Positions 25,900 to 38,202 of a stretch of DNA of 64,000 nucleotides are shown in pieces. Origin of the DNA: Limnoperna fortunei (taxonomy: Eukaryota; Mollusca; Bivalvia; Mytilida; Modiolidae); NCBI GenBank assembly GCA_944474755.1, contig OX104112.1, positions 60,667,640 to 60,731,639 on the forward strand, written 5' to 3'. A program made the translations under genes and the position numbers. A model generated the notes under the pieces. It worked only from the letters and a program-made list of their open reading frames with translations, had not been told where the DNA came from and made no database searches. Positions within the stretch are counted from its first letter, which is position 1; every line of letters begins with the position of its first letter.

Positions 25900-28800
25900 C
25901 TATCGGTGATGAGAAGACCACAGAAAATGGTGGCAGCGATGAAAATCATGAAGAAAATGACAGTGAAGATTCAGAAGATAAAATAATGGATACACAATCG
26001 GAATCACGGTCAGTTGATGCAGGGGAAATTGCTGAAGATGATAATAGAAATCGACAAACTACAACAAATGAAAATTTGTTGAATGACACAATGGAAGAAA
26101 ATAAAGATATAAATTGTGAATCTAAGGAAAATGGAGACAGTAATAAAGTAAAACATGATAAACCTAAACTAAAAGGATTGTCGGAAATTATGACAAAAAG
26201 TGAGAAAATCAACCAGTGTTTCAAGGAGAAGAAAGTTGTTACAAAAGAATCTAGTCGAGCAGAGACTCCGCCTTTAAAAAGGCTCATGAGGCAAGATCCA
26301 CTGCCTTTGTTTATAAACAATCACAATCATTCGCCAGCTAAGAGGATGTTTAAAGATGAACATGTTCATCATCCTTCTAAATGGCAAATACCACTCATTC
26401 CAAGCTCAGCTTTTTTATCCAATGTAAAAAATGCTCCAATGCATCCTCGGCAACACATGCTGAAATCCAAACCATATTCAAACCGGATATTTTTATCTCC
26501 CGCAGCAATTTCTTCCATTCATACAATGGGATATCAACCAAATCTAAAAGTGTATGACAATGACCAACCTTTGGACTTGTCTAAGAAGACTGGAGGTACG
26601 AAATCCTCTTCATCACCTTTATCTTCAGGTACCAGTAAATCACCATCCAGTCATCCGACAGATAACATTAATTTGAAATCACGTCACAAATACAGCAATG
26701 GCATATTTGCCGATGGTATCAAATCTAGTCTACAAAGTTTACAGCAGAAGTTTGGGGGAGATTTTCATACCCGTTTGTCACAAAAACCTATGAAGGGTTT
26801 ACATTCCATGTCATATGATTTGTACAATAAAACATTCAGTGGAGATAATGTCCTATTGAATTCCATATCTACACTTCCTAAAAAGAAAAGTCCAATTCCT
26901 TCTTTTACTGAAACAGTTGAGAAATCCTCTCAAGAAAAACATTTGAACAATCACAAAGACTTAAATTCAAATTTCAAGAAACCTAATTCTAGTATGGATA
27001 ATGATGAAGATAAACATACACGGCATAAATGTGTGTGTAGCAAAAGTTTTACTTCACTGTACGATCTGAGTTTACATATTCAAGAAACTGGTCATCTTCC
27101 AGCTGGTGTGAAAAAGGCAAACTTGATGGAATATCCTAAACTTGTTCGTGGACAGGATATGTGGTTGAATACGGAATCAGAACAAACAAAGAGGATATTA
27201 CGTTGTATGCAGTGTGGAGAATCCTTTAAATCATTACCAATGCTCACTGTACATATGATGCAGACACAACATTATACTAAAATCGTCAGTTCTGAACATG
27301 GACGTAGGGCACACAAATGTTCTGCATATTGTGATCGTGATATTGATCGGGAATGTGTGTTCAAATGTAAAGTGTGCAACAGTATGTTTGTGGATATGGA
27401 AGGACTAGCTAATCACATGATATTGTCTGGTCATCACAAAAGGAACATACTTCACACACAAAATCAAGCTGACGTTGACACAAAACCTAAACATCGGCAG
27501 TATTTACATGAAGATACTAAATCTGAAAGTGAAAATATTGCAGAAACAAAAGCAAAAAGCTTGCCTCGGTTATCTCCCTTGCAAGATAGACAATCCTCTA
27601 GTAGTCCAGATAGTGACTTAATGGATGACAGCATGATCAGCTGTGAAAATTGTGGTGAGAGAATTGAGACTAATTATTTTGTCGAACATGTCAGAGCTTG
27701 TCTTCATCAAAGCATGGTTGATGCGTTTGAATCAAGAATCCAAAAACTGAAGTCTAAAGTTGACAATCTGCAGGGAAAATCCTCTAAAGATGATAGCAAA
27801 AAAGAGAATCATCAATCTAGTGAAACAAAGTCAGATCCTTCTCATTTTGTGAAACTTGAAACAGTTAAATCTGAAAATGTAGAAAAAGATGATTCAGATT
27901 CTGAAGGATGTTTGACAAAACCTAATTTGAAAGATGATACGAAGATTGATATCAGCATAAATAAGTATATTAAAACTGAACCACTTGAAGAAGAAGTTGA
28001 AACAAAAATATCCATAAATGAGAATGAAAATGACGAATCCAAAGAAAGAAATCCACAGACATTGAATAGTGCTAAAACATTAGACATTTTAAATCCTGAA
28101 ATTGAAGAAGACAGGCAACAGGATGGTAACTCGGCCTTGCAGGCAATGGAATCGTTTATTCAGAAAAGTTTCAGTTCAAAGTTCAGTTATGGTAGAAACA
28201 AATTTCAGGTTAATTTATTCAATAAACAAGAGACTTTAAGTCCTCTCTTAAAGTTTGAAAAGTATAGGAAATATTTTCAGCCATCATTAATGTTAGAAAA
28301 TGTATCCAAGAAGTCAGATGGCTCAGAAGCTAGTGAGAATGAAGGTAATGATGGTTCGAAAGATGAACTTGAAAAACTTGAAAAGTTGTGTGAAAATGTC
28401 AACAAAAGACAAAGCCCAAAAATTAGTTCAAAAATAGAATCTGCTGAAGAGAAAGATTCAAAAATGACAAATGAATCCTTAAGTAATAAGTATTTAAACA
28501 TTGATGAGGAAGAACAAAGTGCAGAAAAGTCATCAGCCTTAGATTCATTAAGCAGCTTTGTGTATGGACAAGCCCTAGACAGTGAACATCCTCTAGATAG
28601 TCTACAAAAACTGATAACTAAAACTGATATTCCCAGTTTAGACTCAAATCATGCAGCTCTCAGTGGCTCTCCAGAAAGTTCTATACCATTGAATCTTTCT
28701 GTAAAAAGAGAACTTGATGAGGAGGACTTGATGGATGATGGTCTATCAGATGGTAGCCATAGTGACAGTGGAAGTGATTCTGCTGTGGAATACCACTGTG

Positions 28801-29000
28801 TTGCATGCAGCAGACATTTTGCTTCAAAAGGAACGTACCGGTATCACTTAAGTCGGTGTCATTTGTCTACCATTAAAAAGTATGGTATTAAAGAAGCCTT
28901 CAACATGAGCCCATACGTTTATCTACCTTTAGATCATACTGCTAAGTTTTCAAAGTATTTCAAAATGGCTGAGGAACTTGCTAAAAAAGACAAAGTATGA
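25900..29000 (+). CDS. tsh: Teashirt-family zinc-finger transcription factor, large last coding exon
   Basis: A splice acceptor (T-rich tract ending in TTTTTGCAG) precedes base 25900. The exon starts with 2 nt completing a phase-1 codon and stays open for 1032 codons to the TGA at 28998-29000. Numbered from the internal ATG at 25986: an acidic N-terminus; PLDLSKK at 195, a CtBP-binding type motif; three widely spaced Teashirt fingers at about 349-371, 407-430 and 461-485, the latter two of the C-X2-C-X12-H-M-X4-H type; a C2HC-like ENCGERI motif from C553 followed by a short helical stretch; a second PLNLS motif near the C-terminus; and a last C2H2 finger from C938. Wide finger spacing plus PLDLS is the Teashirt signature; family members are nuclear repressors that pattern tissues and modulate Wnt signalling. 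I see no homeodomain, unlike vertebrate TSHZ. The first finger has only one residue between its cysteines. The ATG at 25986 is internal and probably not the true start. The gene is convergent with ZNF236. Confidence 0.9.
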
Positions 29001-30300
29001 ACATATTGCTTTAATCTGTTCAGTTTAAATAATAAGAAAAAGTTAAAGTTTAATTGATAAAAAAGTAGGGGGTAAAAAGATTTTAAAACCTTTACATGTT
29101 ATGGTTAAAACTCTGCTTTTTGAACATATAACCGGACTGCCATTGGAAAAATGGATATAAGGCTGCCATTTTAGACCTTGTTTGTTATACCGTAAGTTGA
29201 TTTGAATTTATATTGATTTTGTGGAGGAGATAAGAGAAGAAAGGGATGGTCAGAAAATTTACAATGCCACAAATCATGTCATAAATGTCAATTGGCAGTG
29301 ATAAATATATTGGGATATTTGAATGATTTTTCATAACAAATATTTGCACAATCGAAACAGGAAAAATCTAATAAAATTTTTGTAAACACCTATTAAATTA
29401 CTTTTTCAAAAATAATGAGGCATGAAAGTAGAAATTGGATACTACAGAATATATCAGTTTATCACAGAATGAAACAAACAAATTACTAGTATATCCTTAT
29501 CTTTAACTTACTATAGTTCATACCTTTTTTTTTTATAAAACTGAAGATAAAAAGTGGTCCATATAAAGTCATGATAAAGTATATTTACTCCAAATAACTC
29601 AAATTATATTGAAATAATATTGGTTCCTTAAAATTTATCATAACTAGTGTCTATAGAGATAATAGTGTAACCTCACATTATTATTTGTCTTAAAATCATT
29701 ATTACAAAGCTTTGTTGAAAGTCAACTTTAGTTATTAAGGTGATGTAAAGTGAAGTACACAAAAAAAAATTTCACGTACAAATGTTTCAGTGCAGTGAAA
29801 TTAGTTTTAAATGTTGAGTTTATACCTAAATGCATTGTTTGATGAGACCTTAGCTCAGCCACTTGTAGCCAGAAATCCTGGATATTTTGAAGAATGTTGT
29901 TCAATATATGAATTTTTATTTAAAAACCAATTTTGATATATATTGAATGTACCCGTAGCATTTTAGCAAGTTTAAGATTTGTACAACATTTGATATTTTT
30001 GGTTGTGTCAGATATATACATATCATGTTATTGTTGGCAATTAGTGCTTTTAATGTTTTAATTTCAGATCAAATCTGTCTAATTTGTTAAGTTATATATT
30101 TAATTTACTTCCCTTTCTGTACAAATCAGGATTTTTATAGCATTTATAGCCATTTTTACTTGGTGGATAAAGAGATTGCTTTATTTTTGTTTACATTATT
30201 TATTTGTAATATTGTTTTTAAAAAAATGAACATCATTAATAGCATATGATAAATTTAACTGCCTATCATATGCATACAGCATATATATGTACAAAATAAA
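29001..30300 (+). other. Probable tsh 3' untranslated region
   Basis: AT-rich sequence after the tsh stop with no coding signal. An AATAAA at 30295-30300, followed by a T-rich stretch, is one possible polyadenylation signal. Other AATAAA-like hexamers occur further on, so the true 3' end is undetermined. Confidence 0.35.
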
Positions 30301-32884
30301 ATTAGTGTTTTTCAATATAAAATGTTCTTTTCTAAGGTAATGGTATCATGTCTCATATCTGATTGATTGTTAAACTAGACAATATTGAGTTCCAATTAAA
30401 GTTTAAAGTTGACCAAGTCAGCAAAATGTTGATATTCCCATATAGTATAATGAAATCCATATGTTATGTAAAGATTTCTTGATGTTTTTTCAAAAGACAA
30501 ACAATTGATTTTTACCATATAAGGGAAATAAATCTTATAAACATGTTGTCTGTATGTACCTTGTTTCAAAAACTTATTCTCTAAATTTTTATTTATATAT
30601 TATAATATTTAAATATTGTACAAATACATTGAAGGAGTAGGTTTTTACTCAGTAAGGTGTTATTATAAAATGACAGGTTTCACGTTTCTTAAATTGAAGA
30701 CATTATTTTATACTGAAGTAGATTTATGGTGAAGGCAGAAAATAGCATGTCATACTTTACAAATTAATTAAGAATATGCAAAAACATGTCAGGTTTTCTT
30801 CAGAAATAACTTCACAAATTAATGTATCTTTATGCAGGATCCTTGTATACAAATTACAATATGTTTATGTAATGTTATTTTGTTGTTCCTCTGTAGTATC
30901 ACATGATACATCATCCTTATACAGTTACCTAAAAAAAAATTAAAACTTTCCCCAGATCTTACAATTTTAAGACCAGATACAATCTCAATTGAAATTTTTT
31001 TAACTATTTTCAATAACTCAACATTTTTGTGCTGTGACAATATTTTGGCTACACGTGATATAAAAAGTAATTACTTGTTATAGACAATAAGCTTATTATT
31101 TCTTATTTCTAAGTTTTTTGGTTGTAATTCATTTCCTTTAAAAGGGTAATTTTATTTTTAGAAAACTTGATAGTCACTACCATCATTGACTCTAAATTGT
31201 TTGACTTCTTGTATCACAATCTGTTTTTGTACGATGATGTATTGATTGAGGATGATTAAAATTGGAAGGGTTTTTTATGTCTTACGTGCGTCAGTTGTGG
31301 TAAATCACCATAACAAAGAAAAAAAATCTGCTTTAGACTAATTAAATTTGATTTGAATTCGTCTATTTTGAGGATTTGTCAAAATGTCATCTGATGATAT
31401 TTGATATACAACAAAATCATCCAAATGTGTTGTGTCTCTTTGTCATACATCAAAAGAACGTTGTGTGATTGAACAGATAAACCTTTTTAATGTGAAGTAT
31501 AGATAATCTTGCAAGAGAAATCATTATCCCCAAAGGCTTTTTTCAAATGGATAAATTTTACCTATCAGATCCTTTTTCTGATGTTCAATCTCGCATGTGA
31601 AAACTTATTTACTAAGATAAATAATACAGAACATTGAATCCTGTTTTAAAATCATTACATGTAATTTTAAAGATTGAGTTTTGAGATATTTGCTTAACTA
31701 ATCTTTTAACACATATCTGTGCATAAAAAGACAGTTTTAGGTCATCTGTCAATTAAACTATCAGGGTAGGCAATGGCTTACAGCAATGAATTTTCGTAGG
31801 CTGATTTTGTCAAAATATTAATAAAATTATTTTGATAGTGCTTTTCTGGGTTCTTTGTTAAGTACAGTGGAACTTGTCATGATTTTGTGTTTTACTTGAT
31901 AAGAATTTATCTTTTATATTTTTAGATACTGCAGGTTTATTTTAAAGATCCTATGAAAAATGTCAATTTTTACTTTATTTATTTTTAAAAAATGCAGAAA
32001 TTTTGTAAATGTTAATGCAATCAATTATAAATGTATGATATACTACTTTCCTCAAAGGATGATTAAATTGATTTAGGTGGGGTGAAAGTAAAATACACGT
32101 AACACAAGTATGGTTTATATAAGGTATTTTTATTATGTGACTTTTTACTTTAATTAGACTAGACTGGATGGTATTTATTCCAGGCTCACATACAGTTGAC
32201 ATCAAAATTACGCTGATTATTATTGAAGCATGCATTGAAATAAGATTTTGTTTTTTTAAACATTAATTTCAAAATTGCATATTGCCGAGCTTATTTGATA
32301 CTTGAAATATTGTATTGGTATATTGGAATATTATATTGATGCTGATGTCAATCTTTGCTATTGTATTATTATTATTTAGAGGTTATTATATGACTGCAAA
32401 ACTGTTTGTTATCCCTACTTGACAAACCATGTATTAAAATCTACACTTATTTTGACATTTCCCTTGACTTCTGTGGTTGTATCAATTGCTCCATGGGTGG
32501 GGACCTATGTTCGATTAGTAATGATGCTTATTTTAGCTCACATTACTTAAATTGTTATAACTGTCATAAATTTGTAATATTTAAAAACCACTGTGCAGGC
32601 CTCTACAATAACTTTTTTTAAAACTTGTTCCTTTGGACAAGTAACTTTCAAAATTTACTTGTCCGAATGAAAACATCACTTGTCCGAAAAATTATAAAAA
32701 AACCTTGGTATGGATGCTCCTAATTTTTTGACAGCCCTCACCCAAACCAAGATAGCAAACATTTAAAGAAAAAGAAATTTTTCAGCAGACCAGGTCAAAT
32801 TTCAATTATAGCCTTATATTAAAGAATTTAACATACATTCTGGTTAGATTGGGTATGGTGGGAATTTGGGCAGGCGGCATCAAA
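30301..32884. other. Intergenic, tsh 3' side
   Basis: AT-rich. A short CTTGTCCGAA-repeating patch at 32625-32695 may be a transposon scrap. Nothing else is recognised. Confidence 0.4.
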
Positions 32885-33275
32885 GCAATAACTTTAGTTT
32901 ACATAAACCAATCTTGATGAAACTTTGGATATAGCAAGCTTGCATATAAGACCTAGCTTGAGATTGGATTTGGGACCAGTCTGGTCAAGGTTAAGGTTAC
33001 TAAAAATAGAAAAAACAGTTTCCAATCAATAACTTAAGTTGGGATAAACCAATCTTGATGAACTAGCTTGGGATTGGATTTGGGGCTAGTTGGGTCAAGG
33101 TCACTGACTAAAAATAGAAATACAGTTTCCGGTTAATCATCAGTTTCGATAAACCATTCTTGCTGAAACTTTAAGTATAGCAAGCTTACATGAAGACCTA
33201 GCTTGGAATTTGGATATGGGGCCAGTCGGGTCAAGGTCAAGGTCACAGTTACTAAAAATAGAAAACCAAGTCTAC
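32885..33275 (+). repeat. Three tandem ~100-150 bp repeat units
   Basis: Each unit has ATAAACCAATCTTGATGAAA (or close), ACCTAGCTTGGGATTGGATT, GGTCAAGGTCA and ACTAAAAATAGAAA. The middle unit is shorter. No coding. Confidence 0.75.
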
Positions 33276-33499
33276 TTTTAAAATTAATTGTTAAATTGTT
33301 GAAACACCTGGTTTCGTGGCACGCCCATATTTCTTGTAATTAACAAAAAATAATTCTGTTGAGGTCAAGTGAGCAATGACAGGATCTTAGGACCTCTGGT
33401 TTTTCCTTATTTATTATTATTTTCCCAGGACAAATTTTTACAACAGTCTTATATTAAAAGGAGTTGTAGGTTAACATACATACCTCTAGATTTTCTTCA

Positions 33500-33722
33500 T
33501 TTTTGGCTGGTTTTCACGCAGTGAAAATCTGGGTTATAATATTGTGAATGGTAGGCAGGGAAAAAAATTTGGTAAGTTTTCTCAGCAACTACTAATCACA
33601 TTCTCTTGAAATTTGGTATGCAGCATCAACATGGCCACCCATAACATGGGATTCGATTTCAGGTCTTTCGCTCACCTACGTTCTGTTTAACCAAATCTGG
33701 CCATTTCTGTCTTTGAAGGAAT
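33500..33722 (+). repeat. Dispersed repeat (GGCAGG family), copy 1
   Basis: TTTTCACGCAGTGAAAATCT, CTCAGCAACTACTAATCACA, ATTTGGTATGCAGCATCAAC and AACCAAATCTGGCCATTTCT appear inverted at 43135-43375. The TTTTCACNNNGTGAAAA core is palindromic. Confidence 0.7.
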
Positions 33723-34869
33723 TTTTCTTTATTTATTATCGTTTTCCCAGTACACATTTTTATAGTGTAAATTAAGAATACCCCATAATTCAGTGTGACT
33801 TATTAAAGATTTATTCTCTGAAACTTTTTCAATATTAATTACTTACACATACATGAATACAAAGATTTGATAGCAGAATGTTTTATACAGCCTGTTGATT
33901 TAATGTTGACAGCATCTGGTATGTGTCTTGATTATATATCATGATACATTAAAATTATGTATATTAATAAATGATTAAGGTGTGTTGCTGTTTATGCTAA
34001 TTTCCTTGTCAACATCTGGAAAATGCTGTAGATTATTTTAATAGGTATAAATTAGATATAAAAGAACAACTTATCAATAATAAATGTAAATGCATTGAAT
34101 TGAAAAAAAAAAACCCACTTTTTCTGTAAACACTTTTCAACTGATGCATCTAAAATTAAATTTTTCTTGCACTCTGTCATATTTTATGTGGTTTAGCTGG
34201 AGGATTTTGTCATGTATCAAGTTACATGTAAAAATGGCAGTTATTTAAGTTTATTTAGTCAATTTTTGCATTTGTATATGTATTTATATTTGCTTTAAAC
34301 ATTTATGAAATCCGAGTTGACCTCTACATTTTGTACATATTTTATCTTAACTCATTTAACATATCATATCCCATTTTACTCAGAGTTTGAGAGGTTTTGG
34401 ATGCTTTTGAGGTTAAAATGTCTATTTGGCATATAAAATGTTCAGAACATACCAATGTTACCCACATTTATAGTTTGAGAAATTTTCATTACAATAGCTG
34501 TTGTTTTGCCATCAAACATTGTTTGTGTTATTTTGTTATGTAACGTCAGTATGTTTTAGAATGCCTGCTGATTCCCATTTCAAAAAGTTGTTGTTTTATT
34601 AATGTCCAATCAGGTAATTCTTGATAAGGATATTTTGAATTAGACCAATTGTTTAACATCTACATAGGTCGTTATACTTTGATGCTAATCATTATATATT
34701 TTGTATTTACATGTTTTGATAAATCCATATCCTCGAAATACTATTGTTAAATTAAAAAGAAAAGAAAATCTTATATCTAATTTTTGTTTTTGTCTCCTAC
34801 GTTATGAAACCTAATTGGATCCATGAATAATGTCCGTCACACATGATAACAAAAAACTGCACATAACAA

Positions 34870-35130
34870 TATCATTGTTTGTTTGTTGTTTAATGCCATT
34901 TCAGATATTTTTTAGCTATGTTATGGTATTCAGTTTTTAAGGGAAGAAGCTGGAGTACGTGGTAATAATCCCCAATCTTCAGAAAAACTGGCATTCTTTG
35001 AAAACTATTGTTGGAGTTGAGCACACCCTGCCTGCAGAAAGGATCTGACAACCTCAATGCTGACAGACCACTTAATCAATAGTATATGACTAATAACTAC
35101 CTTAACCACTCGACCACAAAGGACCCAACC
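34870..35130 (-). mobile_element. Near full-length SINE, reverse orientation
   Basis: TTGTTTGTTGTTTAATGCCA (tail and 3' end on the - strand) through CACACCCTGCCTGCAGAAAG to CCACTCGACCACAAAGGACC, the inverted box A head. Confidence 0.75.
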
Positions 35131-36215
35131 AATGTGAGAATATTATGTAGACAAAACGAAGAAAAATGCTATAAGGCAATAGACAAGCTAGAAATAACAA
35201 GAAATTTCAAATTAAAGCAACCATATTACCAAAAATCAAAACCATTTTAAAGAGAGGTCATTTCTAATTTCTTACCTAGATATAAAAAAAACGCATTGTG
35301 ACGTCGCGACTCGGACGGTCCAATTCAATTCTTTGTGTTTACGGAAAATATCGACAAGGATTATAGAAAATATATAATATTAAAGAGAAAAATATAAGGA
35401 ACATTCTGATTTAAGTTTGAAAGCTCAATTATTAAAATTTTTGGAGATATTTAGTGTAGAAAGCACTGTCCCAGTTCTAAAATTTCCCATTTCCAATATA
35501 TAACGTCATGACATTGGAGTCCCTATAAATAGGAATTAGAAATTGATACTTGGGGTCTCCTGCATGTGGAGGATGGTGAAAAAAACTTTGTTGTACAGAA
35601 GGGTATGTTCAGTGTGATGGCTGTACCAATAAACAGCAAAATTAGACACATAGAAATTATAGAATCCCAATGTTCTGTAATTAGTGCTGAGACTGTCCCA
35701 TCTCCTGCATGGTGATAAACAAAAATAGCCTATTCTGTAAATGTTTCAAGATGGACAAACCATATGATCCATTTAGCTTCTAGTTCACTGGTATAACTTG
35801 TGTAGAGTCACAAGTTTGGACATGTGAAAATCAACATTTCTAAAAACACATCTCCCCAATGATATCTTAGTAAAATCTTTTGTATTAATGAATTACCGTA
35901 CTAAATATAGAAAAAAAACTTGTATAAGCATACAACATACGAAAAGAAAGGTGGGATTAGCTTGTATATTCATTTACATGTCTCATAATAACAAAGAAAG
36001 CCATAGACATACAGGTTAAATATACACATTTTTGCTCTGCCACTGACAGCGACTGACTATAGACAGGTTCCAAGGTTTATGTAGTCTTCCATTTTTTTCT
36101 GTCAACAAGTAACAGTCAATTCCTTTTAGGACAAGCAGCTTAAAACAAGTATTTTTGTGAGCTAATGTTCCCTGATGATACTCCGCTCTGTAACTTAAAA
36201 CACACACCATAGAAC
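35131..36215. other. Intergenic, nothing identified
   Basis: No ORF with family features. Two mentions of a GGTCTCCTGCATG / CATCTCCTGCATGG phrase (35550, 35700) suggest an old duplicate. Confidence 0.35.
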
Positions 36216-36540
36216 GAAAACAGTATACCACCTATCCCCTATGGGATAGGGATGATCCTGCAGAGCTATTGACAAAATTTCAGTATTGTATCACTTATCA
36301 TTGCTGAACAAAATGATGAAAATTTTTAATACCACGTTCAAAAGGTAAAAAATTGACTAAGTTGGGAAACAGGAAGGACTTGGAGAGGTCTGAAAAAAAA
36401 TCCCATGATATGGCATGATCATACAAAGCTACTGACCAAATTTCAGTTTTTTATTATTTGTAATTGCTGAAGAAAAATGTGATGGAAATTAATTGTTCTG
36501 CTGAGACAAAAAACAGTATACCTCCTATTCCCCCATTAAA
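36216..36540 (+). repeat. Two-copy repeat with AACAGTATACC words
   Basis: CAGTATACCACCTATCCCCT recurs as CAGTATACCTCCTATTCCCC about 295 bp later, and TTGACAAAATTTCAGTATTG resembles CTGACCAAATTTCAGTTTTT. Degenerate duplicate, function unknown. Confidence 0.5.
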
Positions 36541-36837
36541 TCATGAATCTAATATACATATTGCTGGCTTAGTAGCTTTCATCAATGCCCATATGTTCTA
36601 TTCAATAAAATCAAGAACAGCATATTCAGCATGCATTAAGACTTGTTATGAGTGTACTGAATACCAGACTCATTGGAAAGACCCAATCTCCTGCCTGGTC
36701 TGATGGCTAGACAACACAGTTTCAAGGCCCTGAAAATTGTTTCTCTTATACCACAGAGGCATTTAAAAAAAAACAATTTGCAGAAAGTTCATGTTTCCTA
36801 AAAAGTTTGTTTTGATGTAAGGTGGGTTTGCAGGGTC

Positions 36838-36965
36838 TTAATAGCCTGTTGTATCAGGTGAGGAAGCCAGAAACTAACATCAGAATACAGACCTTCAGCA
36901 GAAAAATTGGCAATCTATGTCAGTGGCAGTTTGTTCTGAACATACTCTGCCAATAGTTTCTTTAA
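36838..36965 (-). mobile_element. Degenerate SINE fragment
   Basis: GAGGAAGCCAGAAACTAACA, AGCAGAAAAATTGGCAATCT and CATACTCTGCC are decayed words of the reversed SINE body. Confidence 0.45.
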
Positions 36966-37739
36966 AGTATTAAGTGACAACAAATTCAAATTATAGCAGA
37001 TGCAGCTCTACAGTAACATGCGTGTGTGTAGCCATAGTTGAGTGATACATATGAACAAACCCATTCCAGATGGTAGCTGAGCTATCAGAAGAAAATATTG
37101 AAAACAAGCACTTTTAATTTAAATGTGGACTTAAAATAAATTTGACATCAATATAATTTAAGTTCTTATTTTTTAAACAACAGAAATGTAAGACGCAATT
37201 TTTGCAATCTCGGCAATGCAACACATAAGAGAAAAGAAGTTATGTGACCACTGGAATGAGGCACTGTTAGGGTGCTAAGAACTTGGTGAAGAGTATCTGA
37301 TAAGAATTTTTTAGTAAATCAAACAAATTTATTCAAGTATTCAAATCACAATTTGTAACAACAGAACAAATGTTACAAGTGAATGAATAAATTAAATATT
37401 AAATAACAAAAATGTTACAAACAAATACAACTTCTACCTTCCTTTTTATGACAAACACTTCCTTCTTTCAAGATAGTGTTTACTTCATATATCACAGTTA
37501 AATCTTGAAAATGAAAACATTATCTTCTAAACATTGTTTTCTTTAACTATTCTGTTTTAAATGATATTTATTTTTATTTTATCCGAAATAAAATTTGAAA
37601 GTATTAAAGTGGTCATTAAACTAAAATAAATTAACAAGGAAAATGTATACTAAATAGCAAATAAGCACCATATTTCAAGTTCATTACAGATTTACAAGTA
37701 AGTCTCAAAATAATTCAGTTTATTACAATTTTGGGCCAC

Positions 37740-37745
37740 TTTATT
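37740..37745 (-). terminator. Candidate polyadenylation signal of ZNF236
   Basis: AATAAA on the - strand, about 135 nt past the stop codon; another lies at 37719-37724. The position is plausible but the region is AT-rich and cleavage cannot be placed. Confidence 0.3.
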
Positions 37746-37879
37746 AAAGAAAATGGTTAGGTGAAAAAATATTATGTAAAATATTTGATTATGAAGCAGG
37801 AAGAATGTCATTTATCCTAAACAATTTTGGCAGTGTGCTTTCAAGTTGGATTATTGTTTACTCTGACTACAGCGACATT

Positions 37880-38202
37880 TCATATAACATTCATCAAGTC
37901 AGCCATTTCATCTAAGTTGATGCCATCTTCGTCATGTGTACTTCCACCTTCTCCTTCCGTACTTATATTTACCGTGGCACCTGCAGGTGGCACATAAGAC
38001 TTAGGAATATTCATTGAGTGCACCATGTCCATGTGATGTGCACGTTTTATGTGAGTTTTCAAATTTCCTTTCTGAGTAAATGCAAGATCACAGTATGCAC
38101 ATTTGTGGGGCTTTTCACCGCTGTGTTTCTTCATGTGAATTTGTAGAGCATTCTTCTGGTTGAAAGACTTAGAACATACTACACACACAAATGGTCTTTC
38201 AC
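37880..38202 (-). CDS. ZNF236: ZNF236 exon 24, fingers 28-29 and stop
   Basis: Fingers [18 protein letters not shown] and [18 protein letters not shown], then a short acidic tail ending [10 protein letters not shown] and the stop at 37882-37880. The fingers match 7-8. Confidence 0.93.

Noticed and set aside
25946..28501. Several - strand frames opposite tsh
   Set aside because: Shadows of the Ser/Glu/Lys-rich tsh coding strand.
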